A DNA stretch of 64,000 nucleotides from Cryptomeria japonica (lineage: Eukaryota > Streptophyta > Pinopsida > Cupressales > Cupressaceae). Numbering within the stretch: position 1 is the stretch's first letter; each line of letters opens with the position of its first letter. The notes under the pieces were generated by a model. That model saw nothing but the letters and a program-made list of their open reading frames with translations. It was not told where the DNA came from and did not search any database. The stretch spans positions 658,760,292 to 658,824,291 of the forward strand of contig NC_081414.1 of the NCBI RefSeq assembly GCF_030272615.1. The letters are read 5' to 3'. Positions 23,691-34,925 of the stretch are shown here, in pieces. Both the position numbers and the translations under genes were made by a program.

Positions 23691-25550
23691 GGGTCCCCTG
23701 CCACATGGGTCATTATATATATATTTTTATTTATTTATTTATTTTTATTTTTTATTTTTAAATTTTTTTTTTCAAAACCTCTGATAAAATATTTCTTGTT
23801 GCACAAAAATATCACTGTGTAAAACAGAGTATACACAGAAATTTTTCCTTTCAATTAAAATTTTTGTTAACTAAAAGATACATATAAGACCCAAATCAAA
23901 TGATTTTGGGCAAAATTCATGACAAATTTAAACAAAATAGAAAGGATTTAATTCAAATTTCCATTGTTCTTACACAAATGAAAAAAATCAAGAAAACACA
24001 TAGGGAGGTCAATTTGTAAAAATTTGGCCAACATAACCTTTGTTCTTTAACAATTTGAAAACCTCCAGACAAACAGAAAATTAATCTTTTACTTCCAGAC
24101 TAGAAATGAAGAGATTTAACACAAATTACTCAACTTGAAAAACACACAGAGAGAATAAATTTCTAGTTCTAAAATCCAATTTTTTCAAAATTAACAAACT
24201 AATTTGAGAAGAGATTAACTCAAATATAAATCACTCCATTCCCACAACTAAAACTAAATTCAAAGCTTCCAATAAAAATTTCAAGAATTCCAAACACACA
24301 CGGGAAGTTTTCAAACCATTTAAAAATTTTAAATAAAAAGGAAGATAAAATCTATCCAACCTATAAATGCACTCCTGGAAGAAAAATCGAGATGAGCCTC
24401 AACCTGCACACCAAAATCCAATCTCCAATTTTGTTTTCAAAACTTGACTTCCAAAATTTTTCCTCCCCTCTTCCCGTGAACTCTCAAGTAAATATATGAA
24501 AAATTTAACCTAAAAACTTTTAGGTTAAAGTTTCATTCAACCAATAGAAAAAATTCTCAAAAAACAAAAATCTAATCTCCTCTAAAAGTCAATGGAGATA
24601 TTTTCTTTTTCTCTTTTCCTTTTCCTTAAATTGAAAATAACTCAACATATAAATTAAAAATTCCAATAGCATACTTTTTAACTTTATTTCCTTTCTCAAA
24701 TAAATACAATTGCTTTTTTAAATATAACATGCACTTTAACCATTTAAATTTAATAACTCAATTTATTTCACTAAATCAATAATCACAAAGGCATATTAAT
24801 TTAATTTAAATACACCAACATGAAATAACAAAGGTATATTGATTTAATTTAAATACATCATTATGAAATAACACTATTCACTCAAACTAACATTTCTAAC
24901 TATCTGGAATCACGCAAAATGAGAAATAACCACCAGACGACTCACAAAACGAAAATCTCAAAGAACCAAGACTCACATACTGGTCAAACAGAAAATGACG
25001 ACCGACTGACGACACTCACATGACTGTAACTGTAGGTCAATTTTAGGGTCTAACAACTATCTCCACCACTCCCATCGGACAAATAAGGTACACTCAGCCC
25101 TGTTAAAATAGATGGAGTCGATACCCCATACCTACCTTGTACTTGTACCTGCAATGTCCTGCATCAAAGAACCACATGTGCATATAGACATATATAAAAG
25201 ACATGGCACGCACACCGATGAAGGAGAATCGTGACATTCCTTGTCTCACAAGAGTGAGTGAAGGAAAATCATCCCCTCCCACCCCATACACTTACAAATA
25301 TGAAACATGAATATAACACATTACACGTATAAAGTAAATGTGTCAGTCCATGACAGTAATCCAATAAAATCACATTTAACATCCATAAGGAAATACTGCA
25401 TGAAAAACATATACTGCAAATCAAATTAAAGCATATCACCATACTGCATAATGTCTAAGTAAAATATCACAATAATGTATCCATTGAAAAAGTCAATTGA
25501 TGTCAAACATGAGTCTAAAAGTCTGATCAAGAAAGGGGTATTACATCGAC

Positions 25551-25950
25551 TTCTTCATTTTTTTATCCGACAATGAGGATGAAGAATTGAAAGATATTTT
25601 ATTTAGCTTGTCAAAAGAACTATTAAACTGAATAATGCATGCACACAACTTGTATAAGGTGTTGATTCAAATACTTTTAGCCAACACCATAAATCCTCTC
25701 ATCATCTTGCATCCCCCACTTGAGAAAACAACTTGTACACTTAAATCATTCAACTTAGTCACTAAAAGTTTTTGTGCCAAGCGTGAGATATGCAACACAT
25801 CATTGATCCCCTTCTTTGTACCATTGGGGAATTTGACCTTGACTCTACCATGACCAACAATCTTCAAATGAGAATCACCACCAAATACACCTTTCCACCA
25901 TCATATTCTTAATCCTTTGTGACCTTGACTCTACCATGACCAACAATCTA
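25551..25950 (-). pseudogene. Copia protease region, C-terminal part
   Basis: The minus strand reads HLKIVGHGRVKVKFPNGTKK then GINDVLHISRLAQKLL and LNDLSVQVVFSSGGCKM (25870-25690), the segment that follows the Copia aspartic protease active site. The active-site DSG itself is missing because the element ends near 25950. A segment of the same frame (GACCTTGACTCTACCATGAC on the + strand) is duplicated at 25835 and 25921. Confidence 0.8.
25835..25949. repeat. 86-bp-spaced duplication at the Copia break point
   Basis: GACCTTGACTCTACCATGAC followed by CAACAATCT occurs at 25835 and again at 25921, right where recognisable Copia sequence stops. Confidence 0.85.
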
Positions 25951-26690
25951 AAAATGATAAGCATTAAACATTTGTAAAAATATTTTATTTTTTATTTTTA
26001 TAACAGATAAACATATAATATTATTAATTAATTTACATTTTTTATGCCATTGGCATTTAAATTATTTTAAAAAACTAAATTAAATTAAATTTAAACAATT
26101 AAACCTTAAGTAAATCATAACCCTTATTTTAATCTAATATATTATTAATTTTTATTATATAATTTATTTTGATTATTTTATATTAAATACGTCAAGAGGC
26201 GTATTACATTCACATACGGATGTTAAAACATATGTTAATAAAAACTAAATGCATTTAATTTTGTGTGCTTGTGAATGCCAATAAAATTAAATTAAATAAC
26301 TAAAATCAAATGAAATTAAATTAAATAACTTAAAATTAAAAATAATCTAATTAAAATTTACTGAAAATTTAGTGATTATTTAAAAATTAAAAAATTAAAT
26401 TAAATAACTTAAATTAGTTTAAATTAAATAATTTAAATGAATAAAAGTAAATAATGAAATTAAATAACTAAAATATTGATCATTTAATCAAGACTTTAAG
26501 TTTGTTGATTTCATGGTTTGATATATTAAAAGGAATATCACAGATTTATTTATAATATAGAATTAAGAAAATAAAAAAAGGCTAATTAAAAAAATATATT
26601 TAAGAATTAAAAAATTAAATTAAATAACTTAAATTAAAATAAATAGCTTAAGTGAATTAAATTAAATAAGTAAAATAATGGTAATTTAAA
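25951..26690. repeat. Low-complexity AAATTAAATAACT-type DNA
   Basis: Extremely AT-rich, built of AATTAAATTAAATAACTTAAA variants, with no coding signal. The first 60 bp resemble the ~52-bp repeat at 48830-49060 (TTTTTATAACAGATAAACAT is shared). It may be part of an LTR, but no ends were found. Confidence 0.6.
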
Positions 26691-27422
26691 GTTGTGGGTT
26701 CGTGCAAGGAAACCCTCAAACACACCGATACCTCTTGTACACGAGAAGGTAAGTGTTGATAAACACTAGTACCAGGTCGTCGGTTTATACAAGAAGGATC
26801 CAAAACATGCCATACTATGAAATATGCCCCAGTATGCACCTATCATAACATACCTGGATATGGAAGAACCCAAGCAGTCGTAAATAGTGGCAGTTGTAGA
26901 GCAAAAGATGCAAGCCTATATGAAAAGATCTAACAAAATCTAACAAGTCTCTTCCTTGCAACCAAATGATACCTCTTGCCAAGAGTAGAACTAGGATGGA
27001 CTTGGGATTGTTTCTCAAGACTTCTTGAAGCTTATACAGAGGCATAAAAGCTCAGTTTCACTGGGACATTTCTTGTTCATGACTTAGGCGAAGACTCATC
27101 ATCATACGCATGTTTTATTGGGAGGCGAAAAAGAACGAATGTTGTGCATGGGTGGGCTGGATGACAGATGATTTGTAGTATTGACATGATAGACAATGGA
27201 TCCGGTTATTTACCTTGGCGCCTGCACAGAGGTTTTCACCAAGATACTTGCCCATAGCGCCACGAATTGTTTTTCTTTCTTTTTCTTTCTTTTTTCTTTT
27301 TTTCTTAATTTTTTTGTATCATAAGGTGCCTGTTTGCCAGGTTTGCACCAAAGTGACAATTTTTTCAGGATCTTTTTTTTTTCATTTTTTTTTTTTTTTG
27401 ACAATTTAAGACTTTCTGAGGA
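26690..27422 (-). other. Region 3' of the Tat-type integrase; LTR not resolved
   Basis: On the minus strand this follows the integrase stop. It has A-rich and purine-rich tracts (27270-27400) and then unique sequence with no recognised protein. A 3' LTR should begin here, but I could not find a matching copy upstream of gag, so no LTR is called. Confidence 0.5.
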
Positions 27423-28790
27423 CTAAGCATAAAACCTTTTGAGGTGCATGATATTCATCGGATCATCCAAAGGATCGCCTTCAGGAGTAGCCAACTGATA
27501 AGCTCCTGATCCATATTTTGTTGTGATTACATATGGTCCAAGCCAATTAGGCTCGAACTTGCCTTTCTTTTCTCTTTCTTGTAGATTTTTTTGATTCTCC
27601 ATGAGGACAAGATCACCAACTTGGAATTCTCGGGTTCTAACTTTTTTATGATAACTCATGCGCAGACGGTTTTGATATACCCAGAGATGATTCAAGGCCT
27701 TGAGGCGCCTTTCATCTAACAATTCTAGCTCTTGTAAGCGGGCAATTATGTATTCTTCCTCTGGTAGGATGTTTTGCAGCGATACCCTTAGAGAGGGGAT
27801 CTCGATCTCAAGGGGAAGGATAGCTTCAGAACCAAATACTAGGGAATAAGGAGTGGCACCTGTGGGGGTGCAGATGGAGGTGCGGTAGGCCCACAATGCA
27901 GGATGGATTTGGAGGTGCCAATCACGGCCTGCTTCATTGACTATCTTTTTGAGGATTTTTATTAGGGTTTTATTAGAAGCCTCAGCTTGGCCTTTGCCTT
28001 GGGGATAATATGGAGTGGAGAAGTGGTGTTGGATGTTGAATTTTTGGCAGAGTTCTTTGACATCCTGGTTTTTAAATTGTTTACCATTATCTGTGATGAT
28101 AACTTTTGGGATGCCATATCGGCAGATTAGGTAGTTCAAGATGAATTTGGATATTTGCTTGCCGGTGGTGAAAGTAAGAGGGATAGCCCCTACCCACTTG
28201 GTGAAGTATTCAGTGGCGGTGATAATGAATTTATGTCCGTTGGAAGATGAAGGGTGGATTTTCCCAATGAGATCGAGCCCCCACTGCGAGAAGGGCCGTG
28301 GTGTAATGAATGGCTGCAATTCTTGTGACGGTGCATGAATCTTGTCGCCATGCTGCTGGCAAGGGATGCATTTCTTCACATAGTTGTATGCATCTTCTTC
28401 CATTTTAGGCCAATAGTATCCTGTTCTCAAAAGTTTTTTAGCCAATGTGAGTCCACTTGAGTGTGCCCCACAGATGCCCTCATGTACTTCGCATAATGCC
28501 CATTCGGCTTCTTGTTTATCTAAACACCTTAGGAGGGAACCATCAAAATGCCTTCTGAACAAGGTGTTTGCAAGGATGGTGTAACGGGCACATCGGCGGA
28601 TGAAAGTTTGTTGTTGGGTTTTGGTGAGATGTGGGGGAATGGTGTTGTCTTTGAGGAAAGCGAAGGTTTCTTGGTACCAAGGGGACTCTGGACCAACAAG
28701 AACACACACCATTTTAGATTCTGGTAGGTCATATGTCGGTATAAACAATTGCTCGACCAAGAACTCGCACTTCTGATTGTGTGCTGGCAT
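27423..28790 (-). CDS. Tat-type integrase (still open)
   Basis: Part of one 491-codon open frame (27423-28898) that also holds the tail of the second RNase H. Zinc-binding HHCC: HEGICGAHSSGLTLAKKLL with YVKKCIPCQQHG. Core DDE: LDLIGKI (Asp), VIITDNGKQFKNQDV (Asp), YYPQGKGQAEASNKTLIK (Glu), all present. C-terminal: VGDLVLMENQK, then NWLGPYVITTKYGSGAYQL, ending at the stop near 27423. It would insert element DNA into the host genome. There is no chromodomain. This is the best-preserved domain of the window, but upstream stops prevent a full polyprotein. Confidence 0.92.
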   Translation of the reverse strand: MPAHNQKCEFLVEQLFIPTYDLPESKMVCVLVGPESPWYQETFAFLKDNTIPPHLTKTQQQTFIRRCARYTILANTLFRRHFDGSLLRCLDKQEAEWALCEVHEGICGAHSSGLTLAKKLLRTGYYWPKMEEDAYNYVKKCIPCQQHGDKIHAPSQELQPFITPRPFSQWGLDLIGKIHPSSSNGHKFIITATEYFTKWVGAIPLTFTTGKQISKFILNYLICRYGIPKVIITDNGKQFKNQDVKELCQKFNIQHHFSTPYYPQGKGQAEASNKTLIKILKKIVNEAGRDWHLQIHPALWAYRTSICTPTGATPYSLVFGSEAILPLEIEIPSLRVSLQNILPEEEYIIARLQELELLDERRLKALNHLWVYQNRLRMSYHKKVRTREFQVGDLVLMENQKNLQEREKKGKFEPNWLGPYVITTKYGSGAYQLATPEGDPLDDPMNIMHLKRFYA

Positions 28791-29270
28791 TTGAAGGAGG
28801 GAGCCAATGGTGGCCATTGCATCTATAGCCCTGTTGTTTGTTCGTGGGATTTGATCAAACTTGATTGCTGTGAAATGTTGCTTAAGATCTTCAACCATGG
28901 TACGGTAGGGAAGGAGTTTATCATCTTTTGTCTAGTATTCATCATTGACTTATTTTATGACGAGCTGGGAATCGCCATAGACTTGTAATTCCTTTATTTT
29001 CTAGTGGATAGCCAAGCGTAAACCTGTGATGAGGGCCTCGTATTCTGCTATGTTATTAGTACATGCAAAGGCTATCTTGTATGATTTGGGGATGCCATCT
29101 CCTTGAGGTGTGACCAATAATATTCCTGCCCCCGATCCATTTTGAGTGTAGGAGCCATCAAAATACAATTTCCATGTGGAGGATGTGGCAACAGTCATAA
29201 TGAACTCATCTGGTAATTCTATGAGAAGAGGATGGTCGCCTAGAAGTGGAGCTTCAGCCAACTGATCTAC
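28790..29270 (-). pseudogene. Second, archaeal-type RNase H (aRNH)
   Basis: The minus strand reads WKLYFDGSYTQNGSGAGILL (first Asp), NNIAEYEALITGLRLAI (Glu), a VYGDSQLV-type block near 28960 (Asp) and TNNRAIDAMATIGSLL near 28840 (last Asp). All four catalytic acids are kept. Stops at about 29000 and 28930 interrupt it. In Tat elements this domain was acquired in addition to the ordinary RNase H. Confidence 0.88.
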
Positions 29271-29900
29271 AATAACTTGTCCCTTGATTGCCTTTCTGTC
29301 CACATATTCGATGTCAAACTCACTTAGAAGCATGACCCATTTAGCCGTTCTGCCAGTGAAAGCAACTTTTGACAGGAGATATTTAAGTGGATCAATTTTA
29401 GTAATTAATTTTGTCTTGTTGTTTAGCATATAGTGTCATAGTTTCTGTGTGTTGAATACTAATGCCAAACATGCTCTTTCAATGGGGGTGTAGTTGAGTT
29501 CATATCCTACCAACGTCAGACTGATGTAGTAAATGGTGTGTTCCTTCCCTTGATTATCTGTTTGCGCCAGTAGTGCCCCCAATGCCACTGTAGTAGCACA
29601 TATGTACAAAATGAGAGGTTTTCCAGGGGTAGGTGGCATCAAAACTGGAGGTGATGCTAGATATTCTTTTAATTTTTCAAAGGCCTTTTGACTGAGGCAA
29701 TCCCATTTGAATTGTGTGTCTTTATGTAACAAATGTGCAAATAGATGGCACTTGTCGGCTAGCTGTGAAATGAAACGCCTGACAGACTGGAGTTTTCCCT
29801 GGAGACTGCGTAGTTGTCTGAGAGTTTTTGGAGGAGGCATTTCCATAATAGCTTTTACTTTTGCGAGATCAACCTTGATGCCTCTGCGGGAACAATGAAT
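29270..29900 (-). pseudogene. Tat-type RNase H and RT connection
   Basis: The minus strand reads KVKAIMEMPPPKTLRQLRSL then GKLQSVRRFISQLADKC (RT connection), KPLILYICATTVALGALLAQ (RNase H start), YYISLTLVGYELNYTPIERA, then KYLLSKVAFTGRTAKWVMLL and FDIEYVDRKAIKGQVIVDQL. The first catalytic Asp is replaced in LYICATTVALG. A TGA lies at about 29438. In Tat elements this first domain is often degenerate, which fits. Confidence 0.85.
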
Positions 29901-30718
29901 CCTAGTAGTTTTCCCGATGTGACGCCAAACACACACTTTTTGGGATTTAGGCGCAACTTGTATTTTTCCAATCTTTCGAAGATCTGTTTTAGAATAGGGA
30001 TGTGCTCTTGTCTTGTCTTGGATTTGCCTAACAGATCATCCACATAGTCCTCCATAATTTTGTGCAAGAGGTCATGAAAAATTGTTGTCATTGCCCATTG
30101 ATATGTAGCTCCAGCATTTTTAAGGCCAAAAGGCATGACCCAGTAACAGAAAGTACCCCATGGTGTTGTGAATGCGGTTTTATGTTGATCCTCATCTGTT
30201 ATCCTGATTTGATTGTATCCAAAAAACCCATCCATTAGCGATAGCATTTCATGTCCTGTTGTAAGATCCACAATCATATCTATGTTTGGGAGCGGGAAAT
30301 CGTCTTTAGGACAAGCTATATTTAGATCTCAGAAATCTGTGCAAATGCGGATGCCCCCAGCAGGTTTGCCGACAGGCACAATGTTGGAGACCCATTCAGC
30401 GTAGTCTATGGGTTTGATAAATTCTGCGTCTAACAACTTTTGAAGTTCTGCCTTGACCAAGAGAGCAATATGCGGGTGCATTTTACAGAGTTTTTGTTTT
30501 ACAGGTTTTGCATCTGGGCGGATGGCGAGATTGTGAACCACCAAGGCAGGATCCAACCCTGGCATATCGGAATAGGACCATGCAAAATTGATTTTAACCT
30601 CTGTAAGGAAGTTGATGAAGTCTTGTTTCTCGATTTCGGTGAGGGATTTGGCAATGAGCACATTTTTCGGAATGACTTCGGTGCCCATGTTGATGCTGTT
30701 TGTTTCTTCTATCAACAA
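29900..30718 (-). pseudogene. Tat-type reverse transcriptase
   Basis: The minus strand has FAWSYSDMPGLDPALVVHNL (30590-30530), AEFIKPIDYAEWVSNIVPV, GIRICTDF then a TGA (near 30329) where DYRDLN is expected, FFGYNQIRI, MPFGLKNAGATYQWAM and the catalytic YVDD at 30035-30046, then LRLNPKKCVFGVTSGKLLGF. A frameshift at about 29900 joins it to the connection domain. Apart from one stop and one frameshift it is intact. Confidence 0.93.
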
Positions 30719-30730
30719 ATTTGATTTGTC

Positions 30731-31470
30731 CTATGGAAGGTAACCAATGGTAGGGAGGTCAAATCCCTCATCTTCAAGTTCCTTTTCCAGGTTTTCACTT
30801 TCAGATATGCCCTTTGTTTTTATTTCTTGTTCATCCAAAGGTGCCTCAGGGAGGTTTTCACCTAGGAAATCATATCTTTTTCTTTTATTATCTTTTTTGT
30901 GGATAAGGGCATTGACTTGACTACCAAAGTATCCCTTTTCATGTAGTTGAATACCCTCAATTCTATTACAGTCTTCCATATTTTGCATTGTTAGGAGAGC
31001 AATGAGAGCATTATCATCGACGCAAATATCTAAATTGGGTTTGTCTTGTTGGCCCCAGTCAATGAGTTCAGGATGGACAAGATGTAGCTCATGTGAAGTG
31101 GGAGGGGTTACGGTGGTGATGGTATTGATGTAAGCATCGAAGAAGGTATCTTTCTCGTATTCATAAGGCATTTCATGGAATTCCTCTTCGTCAACGCTTT
31201 CGATATCCGAAGAAGGACTAGAAGGGGCACCGACGATAGTAATCTTAGGCACCGGGGTGTATCCCAAGCCTCTGTTGTATCTGTAGGAGATAGGATTTAT
31301 GGGTGCTTTTCTTCCTTTCTCCTCTGGTCCCAGACCGTGTCCTTTGTAACCCATTTTTTCAACTATGGCAAATGCTTTTGGGTACATTTCTTTGGATATT
31401 CTTGTTGGATCATCGTCCTCTTCCCGGTATAGCCATGAAGAGATATCTGCTTCGAGGTTCTCATTATCAA
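30731..31470 (-). pseudogene. G-patch-like domain and acidic linker between protease and RT
   Basis: The minus strand from 31387 reads AFAIVEKMGYKGHGLGPEEK then GRKAPINPI, which fits the G-patch pattern: an aromatic/hydrophobic residue, then MGYKxGxGLG with spaced glycines and a basic tail. G-patch domains bind RNA or stimulate helicases. After it comes an acidic linker (DIESVDEEEFHE). The segment is in frame with the protease ORF (stop at 31481) and meets a TAG at 30728-30730 before RT. Function here is inferred from the motif only. Confidence 0.7.
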
Positions 31471-31480
31471 GTGGGCCCCA

Positions 31481-32704
31481 TTACTGGAAGGTGGTGTTTT
31501 GGCATTGCATGACTGGTTTCGGGTCCTTTTTTAGCTCTTTTGGTTTACCAAATGACTTAGGAGAGAGAGGGAGGTTGGCTATTAATAAGACGTCCTCCAA
31601 TTTGTATTCTCCACAGCCATTGCCCAAGATCTTGATTTGATTATTTGGTTGGGATGATGTGGAGGCAACATTTGATGTGTCAGATGGAGGCGTTGGCGAA
31701 GGTCTATTTAGTGGGCAATGATACGGATGCTTCCCCTCTAATAGTTTACAATATTGAAAAGGTTGGGGATCACCTTTGACAGTGATCACTTTTCCATTAT
31801 ATTGGAATTTGATGCATTGGTGATAGGTGGAGGGTATGGCCTGCAAGGAATGAATCCATGGCCTCCCGAGGAGAATGTTGTAGGGGAGATCAAGATCGAG
31901 TACTTGGCAAGGGGTTTCAATTGTAATGGGGCCCACTTAAAGAGGTAAGGTGATCACGCCCTTTGAAATTATTTCGGCATCATCATATGCCTTTATTGTG
32001 ATCCTTCCTGATGTGTCTATCAGATCCTCAGAAAGTCCCAATTGTTTTATTAATTTGTATGTACACAGATTAAGCCCGGATCCATCGTCTATCAGGATAC
32101 ATTTGACCTTATGCTTGTGGATGAGAGCTTCGATGTGCAAAGGTTTGTTATGGTCCTCATCTGCGGGAGCATCTTGGGAGTTAAATACAATGTGCTGCTG
32201 GGCAGCAAGGTTTCCAATGAGGGTTTGAAATTGGGTGGCGTTGATGTTATCAAGAACGCGTGATTGGAGAAGGGCTTGTTCCAAAATTTCTTTATGGACC
32301 AGAGAAGTCTTGAGAAGTTCCAAAATGGAGATCTGCATGGGTGTCTTCCCAAGTTGATCAAGGAGGTCATATCGGCGGGTGGAAGACATGGGTGGGAGGT
32401 TTGGTGGGGGAGGAACTCCTTGGATGGTGACTCTTCCTCGATGTGTAGTTGCATTGCAGTCATTCTGGAAATGGGAGGTGGAAGGCGTGGCACCTTGAAT
32501 GACTATTCTAGCCGGATTTGGTCTGCTTTGGGAAGAAGGAGGATTAACTCCTTGCATGGTTATGACATTGACATGATTGTCTGCAGGTTCAATGTGACTT
32601 ACTAAAAAATCAAAACCAGTTATGTGATTAGCATAGTCATAATCCATTGCGTTAGATGATGAGCCTTTTCCTTTATCATGCTTTGGGAATGGTTCCTGGT
32701 ACAT
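31481..32704 (-). pseudogene. Tat-type aspartic protease with N-terminal extension
   Basis: A nearly continuous minus-strand frame. About 32130-32060 encodes ALIHKHKVKCILIDDGSGLN then LCTYKLIKQLG; DDGSG replaces the usual DSG/DTG active site, as is common in Tat and Athila elements. The closing segment LDLPYNILLGRPWIHSLQAI lies at about 31880-31830. Upstream is a Ser/Pro/Thr-rich spacer with repeated VTIQGVPPP-like phrases. The frame is open from 32704 to 31481. Confidence 0.85.
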
Positions 32705-33004
32705 TTTGAGTTTGTCATTGTTATTACCAGGTTTTGCATTTGCTACCTCAATCTCACCTCTATCAATGAGATCTTATATGTAGATCTTCAGTTTCATACA
32801 CTTTCGTGTATCATGTCCCTTGATACGATGGTATTCACAATACTCATTTTCATTATACCATCTTGGTTTAGGTTGATTGGGATCAAACGGGCGAGTGATT
32901 GGAAAAACCACTATACCTGCTTGGACAAGTTTTTGAAACACCACTTCAATAGGCTCAGCAAGAGGAGTGAAATCTCTTGGAGTCCTGTTATTCGATCGAG
33001 GTGG
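32705..33004 (-). pseudogene. Gag zinc finger (CX2HX4HX4C variant)
   Basis: The minus strand at about 32870-32770 reads YCEYHRIKGHDTRKCMKLK. The pattern C-x2-H-x4-H-x4-C is the variant finger typical of Tat/Athila Gag and not the CCHC knuckle. It is followed by KIYI, a stop, and DLIDRGEIEVANAKPGNNND. It would bind RNA. Confidence 0.75.
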
Positions 33005-34606
33005 TCATCCTTGGATTGAGACATTGTTGTGAGGTTTTTGAGATTGATTTGAATTGTTTTGATTGTTGAATTGATGAATATTGGTGGTGGATTTTGGGGG
33101 AGCGGCCACGGTTTGGACTCGCTTTGCATCAGTTACACCATCATTGACCACATTTTTATTTTTAGCCCAAAATTTTGGCTTGTCGTTATGATAAGAGGAA
33201 GAAATTTGTGATGACTTCTGGTAATGTTTCAAGGTTCCTTCCTCCAACAAGACATGTTCGAGGGCAAGGCCCTTATCGGTCAATTTTTGGAAGGATTTGA
33301 TACATTGAGATATTAAAGGTCTTGAAAGTTCAGGCACCAAGTTCTTTTGAAATAGTTCAATTTGATGTTGTTATGGCATGTCCCACTAGAATTTTATGAT
33401 AAGATGTCACCATCTTTGTAGGAAATTGGCGAAGGTTTCTCCAGGCCTTTGTTTTGTATTACATAGGTCCATCATAGAAACATCATTACCCATGTTGTAT
33501 GCATAGTGGGCCACAAATTTTTCTACCAAGTCTAGAAAAGAGAAAATGGAACCTCGTGGTAAAGATGAGAACCATGCCAGGGCGTCTCCCGTGAGACTCT
33601 TGGGAAAGAGTCTGCGAAGATAAAGGTCACTATAGGAGACTTCTTGGCATAAGATGTGGAATTCTCGGACATGGTCGCGGGGGTCTCCTTTGCCTTCATA
33701 CTTGGTGAATTTAGGGATCTCAAATCCCGGGGGATATGGTACAACTGATATAGATGGGTCGTAAGGACAAGGACAAAACTCTTTGAATGAGTAAGCTTTT
33801 CTTTTATTAGTCTTTTCTTTCATGTTTTTGATAATATTCTTCATGTCTTGAATTTCCTTGATGAGGTCTTGTTGTGGACTTTGATATTGATGAATTGTAT
33901 CTGCCCCAAGAATTGGATCAACTAAAGAAGGTGCACCACCACCAATATATTGATATGATGAGAAGGTAGGAACATGGGATGTGATGACCAATGTTGCTGG
34001 GGTTCGTGTGATAGTTGGTTCCAGTCCGCCAACTGTTGTGACGGGATTGAATGCGGTTTGGATAAAATTTGCGACATTGTTGGGAGAAAGGGAAGTTTGT
34101 GGAATAGAAATATGTGGTTGAATAGAAGGAGGTGGTATAGAAGTTTGTTGGAGAATGGATGAGATTGGATTTGATAGTGGTATGGATGGTAAGGAGGAAG
34201 AAGGCGGGATGGAGACCGTGGTGGGAGGTGTTGCGGGTGGCATTGATTGGGCTTGGATGATTGGTGGGGCTGCAATTGATTGAGTTTGAATAGTAGGTGC
34301 AGCACTTTGTGTGGGAGAGAGGTCTCCTTGTGGTTGTTGGACGAGAGTGGATCTATTAAATTCAGGTGGAAGTTGAGATCCATGTTCAAGAAGACTTTTC
34401 AGAAGTGCAGTAGGATTGTGTTTAATAAACTTTTCTATCATCTCTTGGTTATAAGAATCCGCTAGGAAAGTTTGCACTTCCGGACAAAGTTCATCTTGGT
34501 TAACCATGTCAAGATTTTGGCTTTGATCTTGATCGCTTGGTTGCCCCACTTTGTGTATGATCTTACGTGGGATCTTCATATAGGACACCAATGTCTGGCT
34601 TGCCAT
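33005..34606 (-). pseudogene. Tat-type gag
   Basis: A 399-codon open minus-strand frame (34606-33407) with a Pro/Ser/Gln-rich N-terminal half and a Retrotrans_gag domain: EIPKFTKYEGKGDPRDHVRE, LRRLFPKSLTGDALAWFSSL, RPGETFANFLQRW. Stops between 33407 and 33340 interrupt it; it resumes as NLVPELSRPLISQCIKSFQK. Met 34606 is the first in the open frame, but an upstream ATGGCTGATCAACAATATGG in another frame suggests the true start was earlier and was lost by a small indel. Confidence 0.88.
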
Positions 34607-34664
34607 ATTGTTGATCAGCCATCTTTTTCTTTTGGGATCAAGTTGCGACTATACACGATATTTG

Positions 34665-34925
34665 TGATGAAAAGACTTAGGAAAAATGTGATGAAATGAC
34701 TTAGAAAATTTGTGATGGAAGGATTTTAGAAACTTGTGATGAAAGGACTTAAGAAATTTGAGGATGAAAGGACTTAAGAAATTTGTGATGAAAGGACTTA
34801 AGAAATTTGAGGATGAAAGGACTTAAGAAATTTGTGATGAAAGGACTTAAGAAATTTGAGGATGAAAGGACCTAAGAAATTTGTGATGAAAGGACTTAAG
34901 AAATTTGAGGATGATTGATGAAGAA
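34665..34925. repeat. 27/54-bp GATGAAAGGACTTAAGAAATTT repeat in the gag leader
   Basis: About nine units alternate between TTTGTGATGAAAGGACTTAAG and TTTGAGGATGAAAGGACTTAA, so the higher-order period is about 54 bp. It lies in the leader 60-320 bases before gag on the element's strand. Confidence 0.92.

Larger units (their letters stand above)
20467..25545 (-). mobile_element. Second large solo LTR (5,079 bp including a nested LTR), inverted
   Basis: On the minus strand it starts TGTAATACCCCTTTC at 25545 and ends GGGGCATTACA at 20467. Flanks are CCGAC (20462-20466) and TCGAC (25546-25550), a 5-bp target duplication with one C-to-T change at a CpG. Without the nested LTR (20938-22057) it is about 3.95 kb, comparable with the 3.7 kb copy at 3438-7132, which it matches over several long blocks. 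It splits the Copia element between protease and GAG-pre-integrase. Confidence 0.9.

Noticed and set aside
33922-34389. 155-codon minus-strand frame rich in His, Pro and Leu
   Set aside because: It is an out-of-frame shadow of the Pro/Ser-rich half of gag.
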